Of a stretch of DNA of 64,000 nt, positions 1-8,461 are shown in pieces. The position numbers and the translations under genes were made by a program. Every line of letters begins with the position of its first letter. Positions within the stretch are counted from its first letter, which is position 1. The notes below the pieces were generated by a model. The model did no database searches. It was not told the origin of the DNA and saw nothing but the letters and a program-made list of their open reading frames with translations. The stretch spans positions 4,216,001-4,280,000 of the forward strand of contig OZ241870.1 of assembly GCA_965202875.1 (NCBI GenBank). Direction: 5' to 3'. The DNA is from HK1 sp965202875. GTDB lineage: Bacteria > Pseudomonadota > Gammaproteobacteria > HK1.

Positions 1-419
1 GAGTGGCGGCTTGCCGGCCGCCGTCCTCGCGAACGACGCCGGGGACGGCGTTCCGACGGCCGTCGGCCTTGCGGCCGGGTCGCGGAGAGACAAGAGCAAC
101 GCCGCCTGGCGGGCCCCGGCGGACAGTGTGTGTCCCGAATGCCCGGAGTGCCGGAAAAGCCGTGCTGGCGAGCCGGGATGCCGATGATAGAATTGTGCCC
201 CGGGATGCGGGAGAGACAGAGGACGGACGGCTCCCGGGCCCGGGGACCGTCACGGCACCATGGTCCGGGTCCGGCTGCTCCCGGCCCGATTCGTAGCGGG
301 GCGCTGATGCCAACGCACGACGCACCCGCGCCAGGCACCGTGGATCGTCATGTTCCGCCGGTGGCGGACGGCTTGGTCGCACGGGTCGTGCCTGGACACC
401 CTCGAAGGCCACTGAGCGC
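1..419. other. No recognisable gene
   Basis: Short open frames exist on both strands, but none has a recognisable domain, a convincing ribosome binding site or a hydrophobic pattern. The stretch may be the tail of a region that continues left of the window. Confidence 0.4.
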
Positions 420-680
420 ATGAGGCGGCAAATCACCCATGTCGCCGGGGCGGCGCTGAAGGCCCGGGCGCGAAGTGTGGCCGATGCAGTGCGGCGTCGG
501 CGCGATCGCCGGGAACGGATGGCGCGATGGGCCGCCCGGATCGCCGAACAGGCCGAGCGCCTGCCCGTGCCGGTGGCGCTGCCCATGCTTCCGTTCGTGG
601 TGTCGGGGATCGTCGCGCCGGTCGCGGTCCCGGCGTTCCCGTCGGTGCTGAAGGCCCCGGGAAGCCTGGGCGGCTTCTGA
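420..680 (+). CDS. Small hypothetical protein, Arg/Ala-rich with hydrophobic C-half
   Basis: This 86-residue frame ends 5 bases before mazG and is on the same strand. The first half is very basic, with many Arg. The second half has a Pro-rich hydrophobic stretch (around residues 48-75) that could be membrane-associated. No family is recognised. The composition is what chance frames give in GC-rich DNA, so this may not be a gene. Confidence 0.25.
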   Translation: MRRQITHVAGAALKARARSVADAVRRRRDRRERMARWAARIAEQAERLPVPVALPMLPFVVSGIVAPVAVPAFPSVLKAPGSLGGF

Positions 681-684
681 AAAG

Positions 685-1497
685 ATGGACACGCCCGGGG
701 AACGGCGCAGGGGAATCGAGGACCTGATCGACATCACGGCGCGGCTGCGCGACCCCGAGCGCGGCTGCCCGTGGGATCGGGTGCAGACCTTCCGCACCGT
801 CGCCCCCTGCACGATCGAGGAAGCCTACGAGGTCGCCGACGCCATCGAGCGCGGGGATCTCTCCGCGCTCGTGGACGAGCTCGGCGATCTGCTCTTTCAG
901 GTCGTGTTCCACGCGCAGATCGCGTGCGAATCCGGCGCATTCCGCTTCGACGACGTCGTCGAAGCGATCGCCCGCAAGATGATCCGCCGTCATCCGCACG
1001 TCTTCGGCAGCGCGGACCGTCCGCTTGGCGTGGCGCAGCAGTCGAGGGCGTGGGAAGAGTTGAAGGCCACCGAGCGCTCCGGGGATGGAGGCGGGGCCAC
1101 GGTGGGAAGCCTCCTCGACGGCGTACCGGTTGCGTTGCCGGCTCTGACCCGCGCCGTGAAGCTGCAGCGCCGGGCCGCAAGATGCGGATTCGACTGGCCG
1201 GATGCGGATGGGGTGCTCGACAAGATCTCGGAAGAGCTCGACGAGCTGGGAAAGGCGGTGTGCTCCGGCAATCAGTCGGCGATCGAAGGGGAGATCGGAG
1301 ACCTGCTGTTCAGCGTCGCCAACCTTGCGCGCCACGTCGGCGTCGACCCCGAATCCGCCGCCCGGGCCGGCAACGAGAAGTTCGAGCGCCGTTTCCGCGA
1401 GCTCGAACGCCGGGCCGAGGCCAGCGGGACGCCGGCCGGGATGCTCGATGCGGAATCCCTCGATCGGCTTTGGTCCGGGATCAAGGCCGAGGAGTAG
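685..1497 (+). CDS. mazG: Nucleoside triphosphate pyrophosphohydrolase MazG
   Basis: MazG hydrolyses (d)NTPs to NMP and pyrophosphate. In bacteria it clears aberrant nucleotides and can lower (p)ppGpp levels. The 270 residues match the usual full-length two-domain form. The N-terminal MazG domain shows the CPWDR(V)QT start and the metal-binding pattern EEAYEV...DELGDLLFQ (about residues 46-75). A second MazG domain near residues 170-215 repeats it as SEELDEL...EIGDLLFSVANLARH. The protein ends with a typical MazG tail. The gene stands alone here, facing folE2. Confidence 0.93.
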   Translation: MDTPGERRRGIEDLIDITARLRDPERGCPWDRVQTFRTVAPCTIEEAYEVADAIERGDLSALVDELGDLLFQVVFHAQIACESGAFRFDDVVEAIARKMIRRHPHVFGSADRPLGVAQQSRAWEELKATERSGDGGGATVGSLLDGVPVALPALTRAVKLQRRAARCGFDWPDADGVLDKISEELDELGKAVCSGNQSAIEGEIGDLLFSVANLARHVGVDPESAARAGNEKFERRFRELERRAEASGTPAGMLDAESLDRLWSGIKAEE

Positions 1498-1675
1498 CTG
1501 CCGGCCTCACCCCGGGGGCACCGTCAGCGGGCCGGGTTGACGGGGGCCGGCCTTTGCGGGGCCGGATGGCTCCGGCTTGCCGGCGACGGGGAAGCGAACG
1601 GCGCCTCTGCGGCGCTTCGTCCGGCGGCGGCGAGCGGGAGGGCGACGGGGTGGCCGTGCCTCCGCGGTCCACGCC

Positions 1676-2515
1676 TCAGCCGCGTGCGGCTTCGCGTTCC
1701 TTGTCCCGCTCGATGAGGGCGTACGCCGAGTGGTTGTGGATCGACTCGAAGTTCTCGGCTTCGACCACGTAGCCGATGATCCGCTCCTCGTCGTTCAGCC
1801 GTCGCGCCACGTCGCGCACCACGTCCTCGACGAACTTCGGATTCTCGTACGCGCGCTCGGTGACCAGCTTCTCGTCGGGGCGCTTGAGCAGGCCGAACAG
1901 CTCGCACGAGGCTTCGGATTCGACGATGTCGATCAGCTCCTCGATCCAGAGCCAGGCGCGGGTGGTGGCCCGTACGGTGACGTGCGAGCGCTGGTTGTGG
2001 GCGCCGTAGTCCGAGATCCGCTTGGAGCAGGGACACAGGCTGGTCACCGGCACCACCACGTGGATCTCGATCCGGGGCGATCCGGACGCGATCCGACCCA
2101 CCAGGGTCACCTCGTAGTCCATGAGGCTGGTCACCCCGGTGACCGGAGCGGCCTTGCGGACGAAGTACGGGAACGTCATCTCGATGTGTCCGGCGTCGGC
2201 TTCGAGCAGCGTGGTCATCTCGGCCAGCATGTCGCGGAAGGACTTGACGGTGATCTCGTACTCGTGGTTGTTCAGGACCGCGACGAAGCGCGACATGTGG
2301 GTCCCCTTGAAGTTGTGGGGAAGCTCCACGTACATGTTGAAGGTCGCGATGGTGTGCTGCTCTCCCTGGGAGCGATCCCTGACGCGCACCGGGTGGCGGA
2401 TCCCCTTGATGCCGACCTTGTCGATCGCGATGTTGCGCGTATCCGGGCTCCCCTGGACGTCGGGGATCTCCGAGGGCAGGGTCAGCGCGTCGATCGCAAG
2501 TGCGTTCGTCGTCAT
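1676..2515 (-). CDS. folE2: GTP cyclohydrolase I type IB (FolE2)
   Basis: FolE2 converts GTP to 7,8-dihydroneopterin triphosphate, the first step of folate (and queuosine precursor) synthesis. It is the zinc-independent alternative to FolE. The 279 residues match the family length. The hallmark Cys/Ser segment SLCPCSKRISDYGAHNQR (about residues 140-160) and the C-terminal FESIHNHSAY are both present. An upstream in-frame start at 2536 exists, but the ATG at 2515 is preceded by GAGG at a workable distance and gives the normal N-terminus. The gene is convergent with mazG. Confidence 0.93.
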   Translation of the reverse strand: MTTNALAIDALTLPSEIPDVQGSPDTRNIAIDKVGIKGIRHPVRVRDRSQGEQHTIATFNMYVELPHNFKGTHMSRFVAVLNNHEYEITVKSFRDMLAEMTTLLEADAGHIEMTFPYFVRKAAPVTGVTSLMDYEVTLVGRIASGSPRIEIHVVVPVTSLCPCSKRISDYGAHNQRSHVTVRATTRAWLWIEELIDIVESEASCELFGLLKRPDEKLVTERAYENPKFVEDVVRDVARRLNDEERIIGYVVEAENFESIHNHSAYALIERDKEREAARG

Positions 2516-2665
2516 GTTCGTCGTGCCTCGAGTCACGGTGCGCCATGCGGGCAGGTACAGGCGCAGACGATGTCCGACTACTCTACTCAGGAACCCCGAT
2601 TGTTACATAAATCGAACGGTCCGTTATTACCCCGATCAAGCCGGGAGCAGGCTCCGGGAAAGTCC

Positions 2666-2767
2666 GTCATTCCCGCGAAGCTTGTGCCCGCGAAAGCGGG
2701 TGGCGGGAATCCAGGGACTTTCGGTGATTGAAGTGGATCCCCGCTTTCGCGAGGATGACAGGGAATG
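2666..2767. repeat. Degenerate REP/MITE-type palindromic repeat
   Basis: The core words GTCATTCCCGCGAA, CCCGCGAAAGCGGG and CCGCTTTCGCGAGGATGAC repeat in opposite orientation. They match the inside of the complete elements at 38565, 49783 and 56645, but the terminal inverted repeats are missing. Confidence 0.7.
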
Positions 2768-2842
2768 ACGAGCCAAGACGACCGTTGGCGCGGGCGGCTT
2801 GTCCTCGCCGGCGGTGAACTTGAGCCACACGCTGCTTCAGCC

Positions 2843-2905
2843 GGAAAACTCCGCATTTTGCGCAGTGAGTGCGTATGGGTCGACATTGTATGCAACTGAC
2901 AGGGA
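2843..2905 (+). repeat. 63-base dispersed repeat, copy 1
   Basis: The segment from GGAAAACTCCGCATTTTGCG to GCAACTGACAGGGA is found again, reverse-complemented and about 85% identical by eye, at 38902-38965, where it interrupts a gene. Confidence 0.65.
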
Positions 2906-2940
2906 ATGTCCTGCTGCACCAGAAACGGGGACGCTCACGC

Positions 2941-3828
2941 TCAGCTCATCCGGCCGACGATGAATCCGGAGAGCTCGCGCAAGGGATCGGCGTCGCGGTC
3001 GAACGGCGCCAGCCTCTCCAGCGCCCGTTCATGCAAGGCGTGCGCGTGCGCCCTGGATGCTTCGAGCCCGAGTATCGCGGGATAGGTCGGCTTGTTGCGC
3101 TCGGCGTCGGCCCCCTGCCGCTTCCCGAGGGTCCCGGTGTCGCTTTCGACGTCCAGCACGTCGTCGCGGATCTGGAAGGCGAGGCCGACGCAGCGCGCGT
3201 ACTCGTCGAGCCGGGCGAGGATCTCCGGATCGCACGCATCGGCGCTCAGGGCGCCGAGGCGCACACTCGCCCGGATGAGCGCGCCCGTCTTGCGAAGGTG
3301 CATGTCCTCGATCTGATCGAGCGTCAGCGAGTGCCCGACCGATTCAAGATCAATCGCCTGTCCGCCGGCCATTCCGCGCGAGCCGCACGCTTCCGCCAGG
3401 ATGCGCACCCGCTCTCCGGCGCCGGATCCCGGTGCGGACGCGAGGGTTCCGAACGCCAGCGTCTGCAGGGCGTCGCCCGCGAGGATGGCGGTCGCCTCGT
3501 CGAATGCCCGATGGCAGGCGGGGATCCCCCGGCGGAGATCGTCGTCGTCCATCGACGGCAGATCGTCGTGGATGAGCGAGTAGGCGTGGATGAGCTCGAC
3601 CGCGCACGCCGGCGGTTCGAGGCGCCTGGCGTGCGCCTGGAACGCTTTGCCGGTGGCGATGACGAGGATGGCGCGGATGCGCTTGCCGCCGTTGAGCACC
3701 GCGTATCGCATCGCGTCGTGCAGCCGTCGCGGTGGCTCCGTGGTCGGGGGCAGCACGCGGTCGAGCATTGCATGGACACAGGCCCGATAGTGGGGGAGCC
3801 GTTCGATGAACGAGGCCGGCTCAGCCAT
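2941..3828 (-). CDS. ispA: Short-chain polyprenyl diphosphate synthase (farnesyl diphosphate synthase, IspA-type)
   Basis: The enzyme condenses isopentenyl and allylic diphosphates to farnesyl (C15) diphosphate for quinone and undecaprenol synthesis. The 295 residues match the IspA length. The first Asp-rich motif DDLPSMDDDDLRRG lies near residues 88-101 and the second, DDVLDVESDTGTLGK, near 228-242. The substrate-binding GGKRIR is at about 49-54. The start chosen is the ATG at 3828, which overlaps the xseB stop codon. A GTG three codons upstream is closer to a GAGG and is also possible. The xseB-ispA order is the usual proteobacterial one, but no dxs follows here. Confidence 0.93.
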   Translation of the reverse strand: MAEPASFIERLPHYRACVHAMLDRVLPPTTEPPRRLHDAMRYAVLNGGKRIRAILVIATGKAFQAHARRLEPPACAVELIHAYSLIHDDLPSMDDDDLRRGIPACHRAFDEATAILAGDALQTLAFGTLASAPGSGAGERVRILAEACGSRGMAGGQAIDLESVGHSLTLDQIEDMHLRKTGALIRASVRLGALSADACDPEILARLDEYARCVGLAFQIRDDVLDVESDTGTLGKRQGADAERNKPTYPAILGLEASRAHAHALHERALERLAPFDRDADPLRELSGFIVGRMS

Positions 3829-4069
3829 CCGCTGCACGATCCTCGGCGGTATCCGTCGTCACCGGCGGGCGTTCGGAGTCCGCAAGTGTCCGGATGCGCC
3901 GTTCGGCGCCGTCGAGCGCCTTCTGGCACCGGCGGGTGAGGTCCATCCCGCGCTCGTAGAGCTTCAACGACTCGTCAAGACTCAACTCGCCCTCTTCCAT
4001 CCGCTCGACGATCGATTCGAGCTCTTCCAGCGCACCCTCGAACGAGGGCGGCTCCTTGTGCTTTTCCAC
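3821..4069 (-). CDS. xseB: Exodeoxyribonuclease VII small subunit XseB
   Basis: This is the small subunit of the ssDNA exonuclease VII. The 82-residue product has the characteristic segment FEGALEELESIVERMEEG (about residues 9-26), followed by SLDESLKLYERGMDLTRRCQ. The GTG at 4069 gives the normal N-terminus; the upstream reading frame is Arg-rich and unlike the family. It overlaps the ispA start by 8 bases, implying co-translation. The large subunit xseA is not in the window. Confidence 0.88.
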   Translation of the reverse strand: MEKHKEPPSFEGALEELESIVERMEEGELSLDESLKLYERGMDLTRRCQKALDGAERRIRTLADSERPPVTTDTAEDRAADG

Positions 4070-4189
4070 CGGGCGATCTCGCAGTGCAGGGTGCGGCGAA
4101 GCTACAGCACCGTTTCGTCCGCGGTCAATCCAACCGCGCCGGAGGTGTTTCCCGCCCGCGTGCAATCGTCGCCGAAACGCGGCGGTGCA

Positions 4190-4245
4190 TTGACACCCCA
4201 TCGGCTCGGCAGTAGCCTTCCGCGCGGCTTTAGAACGAGTCTAAA
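4190..4245 (+). promoter_or_regulatory. Promoter and 17-bp palindromic operator upstream of rubrerythrin
   Basis: TTGACA at 4190-4195 is 17 bases from TAGCCT at 4213-4218, a plausible sigma70 pair. Just downstream lies TTTAGA-ACGAG-TCTAAA (4229-4245), a perfect 6+5+6 palindrome overlapping the expected transcription start. Palindromes of this form resemble Fur-superfamily (Irr/PerR-like) sites. Iron or peroxide control is inferred from that and from the genes downstream. Confidence 0.5.
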
Positions 4246-4311
4246 CCACGCGCGCCGGCGGGGGCCCGCCACGCGCATCATCCGGGATCCCCAGACACGG
4301 AGAACCAGATC

Positions 4312-4731
4312 ATGAGCCTCAAGGGCAGCCAGACCGAGCAGAACCTCAAGGACGCATTCGCCGGCGAGTCGCAGGCCAACCGGCGCTACCTGTACTTCGC
4401 CCAGAAGGCGGATGTCGAAGGTTACAACGACGTATCCACCGTCTTCCGTTCCACCGCCGAGGGTGAGACCGGACACGCCCACGGCCACCTCGAATACCTC
4501 GAAGCGGTCGGCGATCCGGCGACCGGCCTCGCCATCGGCGGCACTTCCGACAATCTCAAGGCGGCGATCGCCGGCGAGACGCACGAGTACACCGACATGT
4601 ATCCGGGCATGGCGAAGACCGCGCGCGACGAAGGCTTCGACGATATCGCGGACTGGTTCGAGACTCTCGCGAAGGCCGAGCGCTCGCACGCGAACCGCTT
4701 CCAGAGGGCTCTCGACAACCTCGACGCCTGA
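4312..4731 (+). CDS. Rubrerythrin family protein without rubredoxin domain
   Basis: This is a ferritin-like di-iron protein, probably acting in peroxide reduction. The 139 residues form a four-helix rubrerythrin domain with the metal-ligand motifs E(S)QANRRY near residues 18-25, EGETGHAHGH near 48-57, GETHEYTDMYP near 87-97 and KAERSHANRF near 119-128. The C-terminal rubredoxin domain of classical rubrerythrins is absent, as in the aerobic 'erythrin' type. A GGAG sits 9 bases before the ATG. It heads a cluster with the Fe-S oxidoreductase and DUF3501 genes, a combination that recurs in proteobacteria. Confidence 0.9.
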   Translation: MSLKGSQTEQNLKDAFAGESQANRRYLYFAQKADVEGYNDVSTVFRSTAEGETGHAHGHLEYLEAVGDPATGLAIGGTSDNLKAAIAGETHEYTDMYPGMAKTARDEGFDDIADWFETLAKAERSHANRFQRALDNLDA

Positions 4732-5020
4732 AGCGGCCGCGCCTCACGCTGCGGCGCCGGTGCTCGACGGCCGGGTTCCCTGTTCCATCGGGGTAAAGGG
4801 AGCCCTTCTCCATCATCTCCATCGGGGAAGGGACGGGGGTGGGACAGGGAGAGCACGCGCGGGAAGCTGCCCCGGCGCGGTAGGGCAAGTGGCCGTCTTC
4901 GCGGGCGCGCGTCCGGCGATCCGTCCGGACTGCGTCGCATCCCGATGCGGCAGGTCCTCCACCCACCACCCGACATCCGCACCATGGCCGCCGATCGGCC
5001 GGTGCGCCGGTATCTTCACC

Positions 5021-6367
5021 ATGACCGCCTCCCCCGTTGACCGTCGAGAGGGAAGCCTCAAGGCGCCGGAGCGCCATCCCATCGACTGGAAGTCCCCTGA
5101 GTTCCACGACGAGTCCGCCCTGTTCGCCGAGCTGGAACGGGTGTACGACATCTGCCACGGCTGCCGCCGCTGCTTCAACCTCTGCCACGCCTTCCCGACC
5201 CTGTTCGACCTCGTCGACGCCTCCGAATCCATGGAAGTGGACGGTGTCGCGAAGGATGACTACTGGAAGGTCGTCGACCACTGCTACCTGTGCGATCTCT
5301 GCTTCATGACGAAGTGCCCCTACGTCCCGCCGCACGAATGGAACGTGGACTTTCCGCACCTGATGCTGCGGGCCAAGGCGGTGAGGCATCGGCGGCAGGG
5401 GACGAAGATGCGCAATCGCGTGCTGAGCTCCACCGACGCCCTGGGAACGCTCGCGGCGAAGCCCGTCGTCGCCCCGATCGCCAACGCCGCGAACGCCGCG
5501 AAGCCGATGAGGGCGGGGCTCGAAGCAGTGCTCGGCGTACATCGTGACGCCTGGGTGCCGCCCTACGCCGCGCGCACCCTCCGGAGCCGGCTGCGGGCGC
5601 GCGCGCCGTCTCGGGTGGAGGCGGAGGCGGCCGGGGGGACCCGCGGCAGGATCGCGCTGTTCGCGACCTGCTTTGCGAACTACAACGAGCCGGACGTCGG
5701 CGAGGACATGGTGCGGGTGTTCGAGCACAATGGGCTCCCGGTCACCATCGCGGCGCGCGAGCGGTGCTGCGCCATGCCCCGGCTGGAGCTCGGCGACCTC
5801 GACGCCGTCGCGCGGGCGAAGGAGGTCAACGTCCCCGTCCTTGCACGCCTCGTCGACGAGGGTTGGGACCTCGTTGCCCCGGTGCCCTCGTGCACGCTGA
5901 TGTTCAGGCAGGAGCTGCCGCTCCTGTTCCCCGGCGATCCCGAGGTCGAGAAGGTGCGCGACGCGTTCTTCGACCCCTTCGAATACCTCATGCTGCGCCA
6001 TCGCGCCGGGCGGCTGAACACCGATTTCAGGTCGAGCCTGGGGAAGGTCGCGTACCACGCCGCCTGCCATCAGCGGGTGCAGAACGTCGGCATGAAGACC
6101 CGCGACGTGCTCGCCCTTGTCCCGAACACCGAGATCACGGTCATCGAGCGATGCTCCGGCCACGACGGCACCTACGCGATGAAGAAGGAGTCCCACGAGA
6201 TCGCGACCCGCATTGCGCGCCCGGTCGCCCGCAAGGTGTCGGAGTCCAAGGCCGACTACTACACGAGCGACTGCGTGCTGGCCGGCCGTCATATCGCGAA
6301 CACCCTCGGCGACGGCTCCGCCCCCGTCGCGCCCATGTCCCTGCTGCGCAAGGCGTACGGGATCTGA
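5021..6367 (+). CDS. Heterodisulfide reductase/GlpC-like Fe-S oxidoreductase
   Basis: The 448-residue protein has an N-terminal pair of ferredoxin-type clusters, CHGCRRCFNLCH (about residues 44-55) and CYLCDLCFMTKCPYVPP (about 89-105). C-terminal CCG-like cysteine regions follow, around CFANYNEP, ERCCAMPR and HAACHQRVQ...ERCSGHDGTY. This is the layout of anaerobic glycerol-3-phosphate dehydrogenase subunit C and heterodisulfide reductase subunits. The substrate is unknown. The ATG at 5021 is preferred because the upstream frame is low-complexity. It is followed 20 bases later by the DUF3501 gene and preceded by rubrerythrin, so it probably acts in the same redox or peroxide response. Confidence 0.85.
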   Translation: MTASPVDRREGSLKAPERHPIDWKSPEFHDESALFAELERVYDICHGCRRCFNLCHAFPTLFDLVDASESMEVDGVAKDDYWKVVDHCYLCDLCFMTKCPYVPPHEWNVDFPHLMLRAKAVRHRRQGTKMRNRVLSSTDALGTLAAKPVVAPIANAANAAKPMRAGLEAVLGVHRDAWVPPYAARTLRSRLRARAPSRVEAEAAGGTRGRIALFATCFANYNEPDVGEDMVRVFEHNGLPVTIAARERCCAMPRLELGDLDAVARAKEVNVPVLARLVDEGWDLVAPVPSCTLMFRQELPLLFPGDPEVEKVRDAFFDPFEYLMLRHRAGRLNTDFRSSLGKVAYHAACHQRVQNVGMKTRDVLALVPNTEITVIERCSGHDGTYAMKKESHEIATRIARPVARKVSESKADYYTSDCVLAGRHIANTLGDGSAPVAPMSLLRKAYGI

Positions 6368-6387
6368 ACCCCGCGGGACCGGAGACC

Positions 6388-6966
6388 ATGGACAAGCTCA
6401 CCCGCGCCGATCTGTCCAGCCTGGAGCAGTACCACGAGGCACGCCCGGAATTCCGCGCCCGCGTGCTCGCCCACAAGCGGCGGCGCCGGATCCCCGTCGG
6501 GCCGAACGTCACCCTGTACTTCGAGGACCGGCTGACCGTCCGGTACCAGATCCAGGAGATGCTGCGGGTGGAGCGGATCTTCGAGGCCGAGGCGATCGAG
6601 GAAGAGCTGGCCGCCTACAATCCGCTCATCCCCGACGGCGCCAACCTCAAGGCGACGTTCATGATCGAGTACACGGACCCGGTGGAGCGGCGGCGCATGC
6701 TCGGGGGCCTTGTCGGGGTCGAGCGCCGCGTGTGGCTGGAAGCGGGTTCCGGCCGGCTCTTCGCGATTGCGGACGAAGACCTCGACCGCACGACCGAAGA
6801 CAAGACCTCGGCGGTCCATTTCCTGCGCTTCGAGCTTCCGGACCGGATGTGTGCCGCGTTGCGCGGCGGGGCGGCGATGCGCCTCGGCATCGACCACGAG
6901 GCGTACCGTCACGAGTGCGTCCTCACCGAGCCGTCGCGCGCCTCCCTGGCCGCAGACCTCGACTGA
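6388..6966 (+). CDS. DUF3501 family protein
   Basis: The 192-residue protein begins with the typical DUF3501 segment KLTRADLSSLEQY and contains VGPNVTLYFEDRLTVRYQIQEMLR (split here as VGPNVTLYFED and RYQIQEMLR), which marks the family. Its function is unknown, but it is regularly found after the rubrerythrin/Fe-S oxidoreductase pair, as here. No transmembrane segment is seen. Confidence 0.88.
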   Translation: MDKLTRADLSSLEQYHEARPEFRARVLAHKRRRRIPVGPNVTLYFEDRLTVRYQIQEMLRVERIFEAEAIEEELAAYNPLIPDGANLKATFMIEYTDPVERRRMLGGLVGVERRVWLEAGSGRLFAIADEDLDRTTEDKTSAVHFLRFELPDRMCAALRGGAAMRLGIDHEAYRHECVLTEPSRASLAADLD

Positions 6967-6980
6967 GCACGTGGCGGGGA

Positions 6981-7046
6981 CTGCCGGAGGTTCGAATACG
7001 GAGCCGGCTCCCGACCGGCGGTGCGGAATCTCCGATCCTCCGGCAG
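6981..7046. terminator. Inverted repeat between convergent genes, possible bidirectional terminator
   Basis: CTGCCGGAGG (6981-6990) pairs perfectly with CCTCCGGCAG (7037-7046). The inner palindrome GAGCCGGCTC is at 7001-7010. The structure lies between the convergent DUF3501 and CBS-protein genes. No U-tract is seen, so a classical Rho-independent terminator is not proven. Confidence 0.3.
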
Positions 7047-7062
7047 GCCGGGCGCCGGCAGT

Positions 7063-8343
7063 TTACGTGCCGGACTGCGCCGTCGTTCTGCGCTGTGACG
7101 GAATGACCCGCACGGTCCGCACGGAGTTGCCGGTGGTCTGCACGATCTCCATCGGGTAGCCCGCGATCATGAAGCTTGTGCCGGGCTCGGGGATGGCCTC
7201 CAGATGCTCCAGCACGAGCCCGTTCATCGTCTTCGGGCCGCCGGTGGGGAGTCCCCAGTGCATCGCGCGGTTCAGCTCGCGCACGTTGGCGGTGCCGTCG
7301 ACGAGGTACGTGCCGTCAGGCTGGGGGTGGATGTCGGTGCCGTGGTCGGCCGGGTCGGTGGTGAATTCGCCCACGATCTCCTCGAGCAGGTCTTCGAGGG
7401 TGACGAGCCCCTTGATGTCGCCGTACTCGTCCACGATGAGCCCGAGCCGTTCCTGCGCCCGCTGGAAGTTGCGTAGCTGCACGCTCAGCGGCGTGCCGGC
7501 CGGTACGAAATAGGGTTCGCTCGCCTGGGCACGGAGATAGGCGGCGAGACCGTTCTCCCGCGGCGGCGCGACCACCCGGCGCAAGTGGAGGACGCTCTCG
7601 ATCTCGTTGACGTCGCCGCGGTAGAGCGGCAGCCGGGTGTGCTGCGAGTGCGTGATCTGCTCGATGATCTCGGAAGGCGGGTCGTCGAGGTCGATCGCGT
7701 TGATCTCGTTGCGCGGAATCATGATGTCGTCGACGGTGACTTGTTCGAGATCCAGGATGCTCACGAGCATCCGGCGGTGGCGGTGCGGAATCAGCGCCCC
7801 GGCCTCCGCGACGACGGTACGGAGCTCCTCGCGGCTCAGGGATTCCCGGTCGGCGCCGGACGGCGGCAGCCCGAACGCCCGCAGCACGCCGTTCGCCATC
7901 CAGTTGACGGCGATCACCAGCGGCTGGAAGACGACGAGCAGCCAGGTGAGAGCGTGTGCGGCCGGAAACGCGACGCGCTCGGGATGCAGCGCCGCGAGCG
8001 TTTTCGGCGCCACCTCGGCGAATATCAGGATGACCAGGGTCAGAAGACCCGCCGCAAGAGCGATGCCGGGCTCTCCGAGCAACCGCAACGCGAGCAGCGT
8101 CGCGAGCGAGGACGCGGCGATGTTCACGAAGTTGTTCCCGAGGAGGATCAGGCCGATGAGCCGATCGGGACGCTCGAGAAGCCGGCTCGCACGTCGGGCA
8201 CCCGGATGTCCGGCCCGGGTGAGGTGGCGGAGCCGGTACCGGTTCAGAGCCATCATGCCGGTCTCGGATCCGGAGAAGCAGGCCGAGAGGATGATGAGGA
8301 CGACGAGGGCGCCGATCAGGATGCCTAGCGGAACGTCGCTCAA
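7063..8343 (-). CDS. HlyC/CorC family CBS-domain transporter (CorB/YfjD type)
   Basis: This is an inner-membrane protein of the CNNM/CorC group, linked to magnesium/cobalt efflux. The 426 residues comprise an N-terminal DUF21 domain with about four hydrophobic segments (residues 1-150, with SGSETGMMALNRYRL near 25-39 and FAEVAPKT near 108-115), two CBS domains (about 205-330, with DIMIPRNEI) and a C-terminal CorC_HlyC domain (about 340-420). The start is TTG at 8343, with GAGGGA about 9 bases upstream on the coding strand. Confidence 0.9.
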   Translation of the reverse strand: MSDVPLGILIGALVVLIILSACFSGSETGMMALNRYRLRHLTRAGHPGARRASRLLERPDRLIGLILLGNNFVNIAASSLATLLALRLLGEPGIALAAGLLTLVILIFAEVAPKTLAALHPERVAFPAAHALTWLLVVFQPLVIAVNWMANGVLRAFGLPPSGADRESLSREELRTVVAEAGALIPHRHRRMLVSILDLEQVTVDDIMIPRNEINAIDLDDPPSEIIEQITHSQHTRLPLYRGDVNEIESVLHLRRVVAPPRENGLAAYLRAQASEPYFVPAGTPLSVQLRNFQRAQERLGLIVDEYGDIKGLVTLEDLLEEIVGEFTTDPADHGTDIHPQPDGTYLVDGTANVRELNRAMHWGLPTGGPKTMNGLVLEHLEAIPEPGTSFMIAGYPMEIVQTTGNSVRTVRVIPSQRRTTAQSGT

Positions 8344-8461
8344 ACGCGGGGTTCCCTCGCGCGATGCACCCCGGTATTACGGCGGAGCTGTTCCGGCGCT
8401 GTCAAGAGAGGCAACGCGGACGCCGTCCTGTTCGCCGTGTCGTCCACAACGGGAGGCGCGG

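Larger units (their letters stand above)
2516..2940. other. Intergenic region between folE2 and ispA with repeat elements
   Basis: No gene is seen. The stretch holds two repeat remnants, annotated separately: a degenerate copy of the 'CCCGCGAAAGCGGG' palindromic repeat near 2666-2767, and a roughly 63-base element at 2843-2905 that recurs at 38902-38965. An AT-rich patch near 2580-2640 may carry the folE2 promoter. Confidence 0.5.

Noticed and set aside
6981..7046. tRNA-like GGTTCGAATAC sequence near 6989
   Set aside because: No acceptor stem, D-arm or anticodon arm can be folded around it. The surrounding inverted repeat is better explained as a stem between convergent genes.
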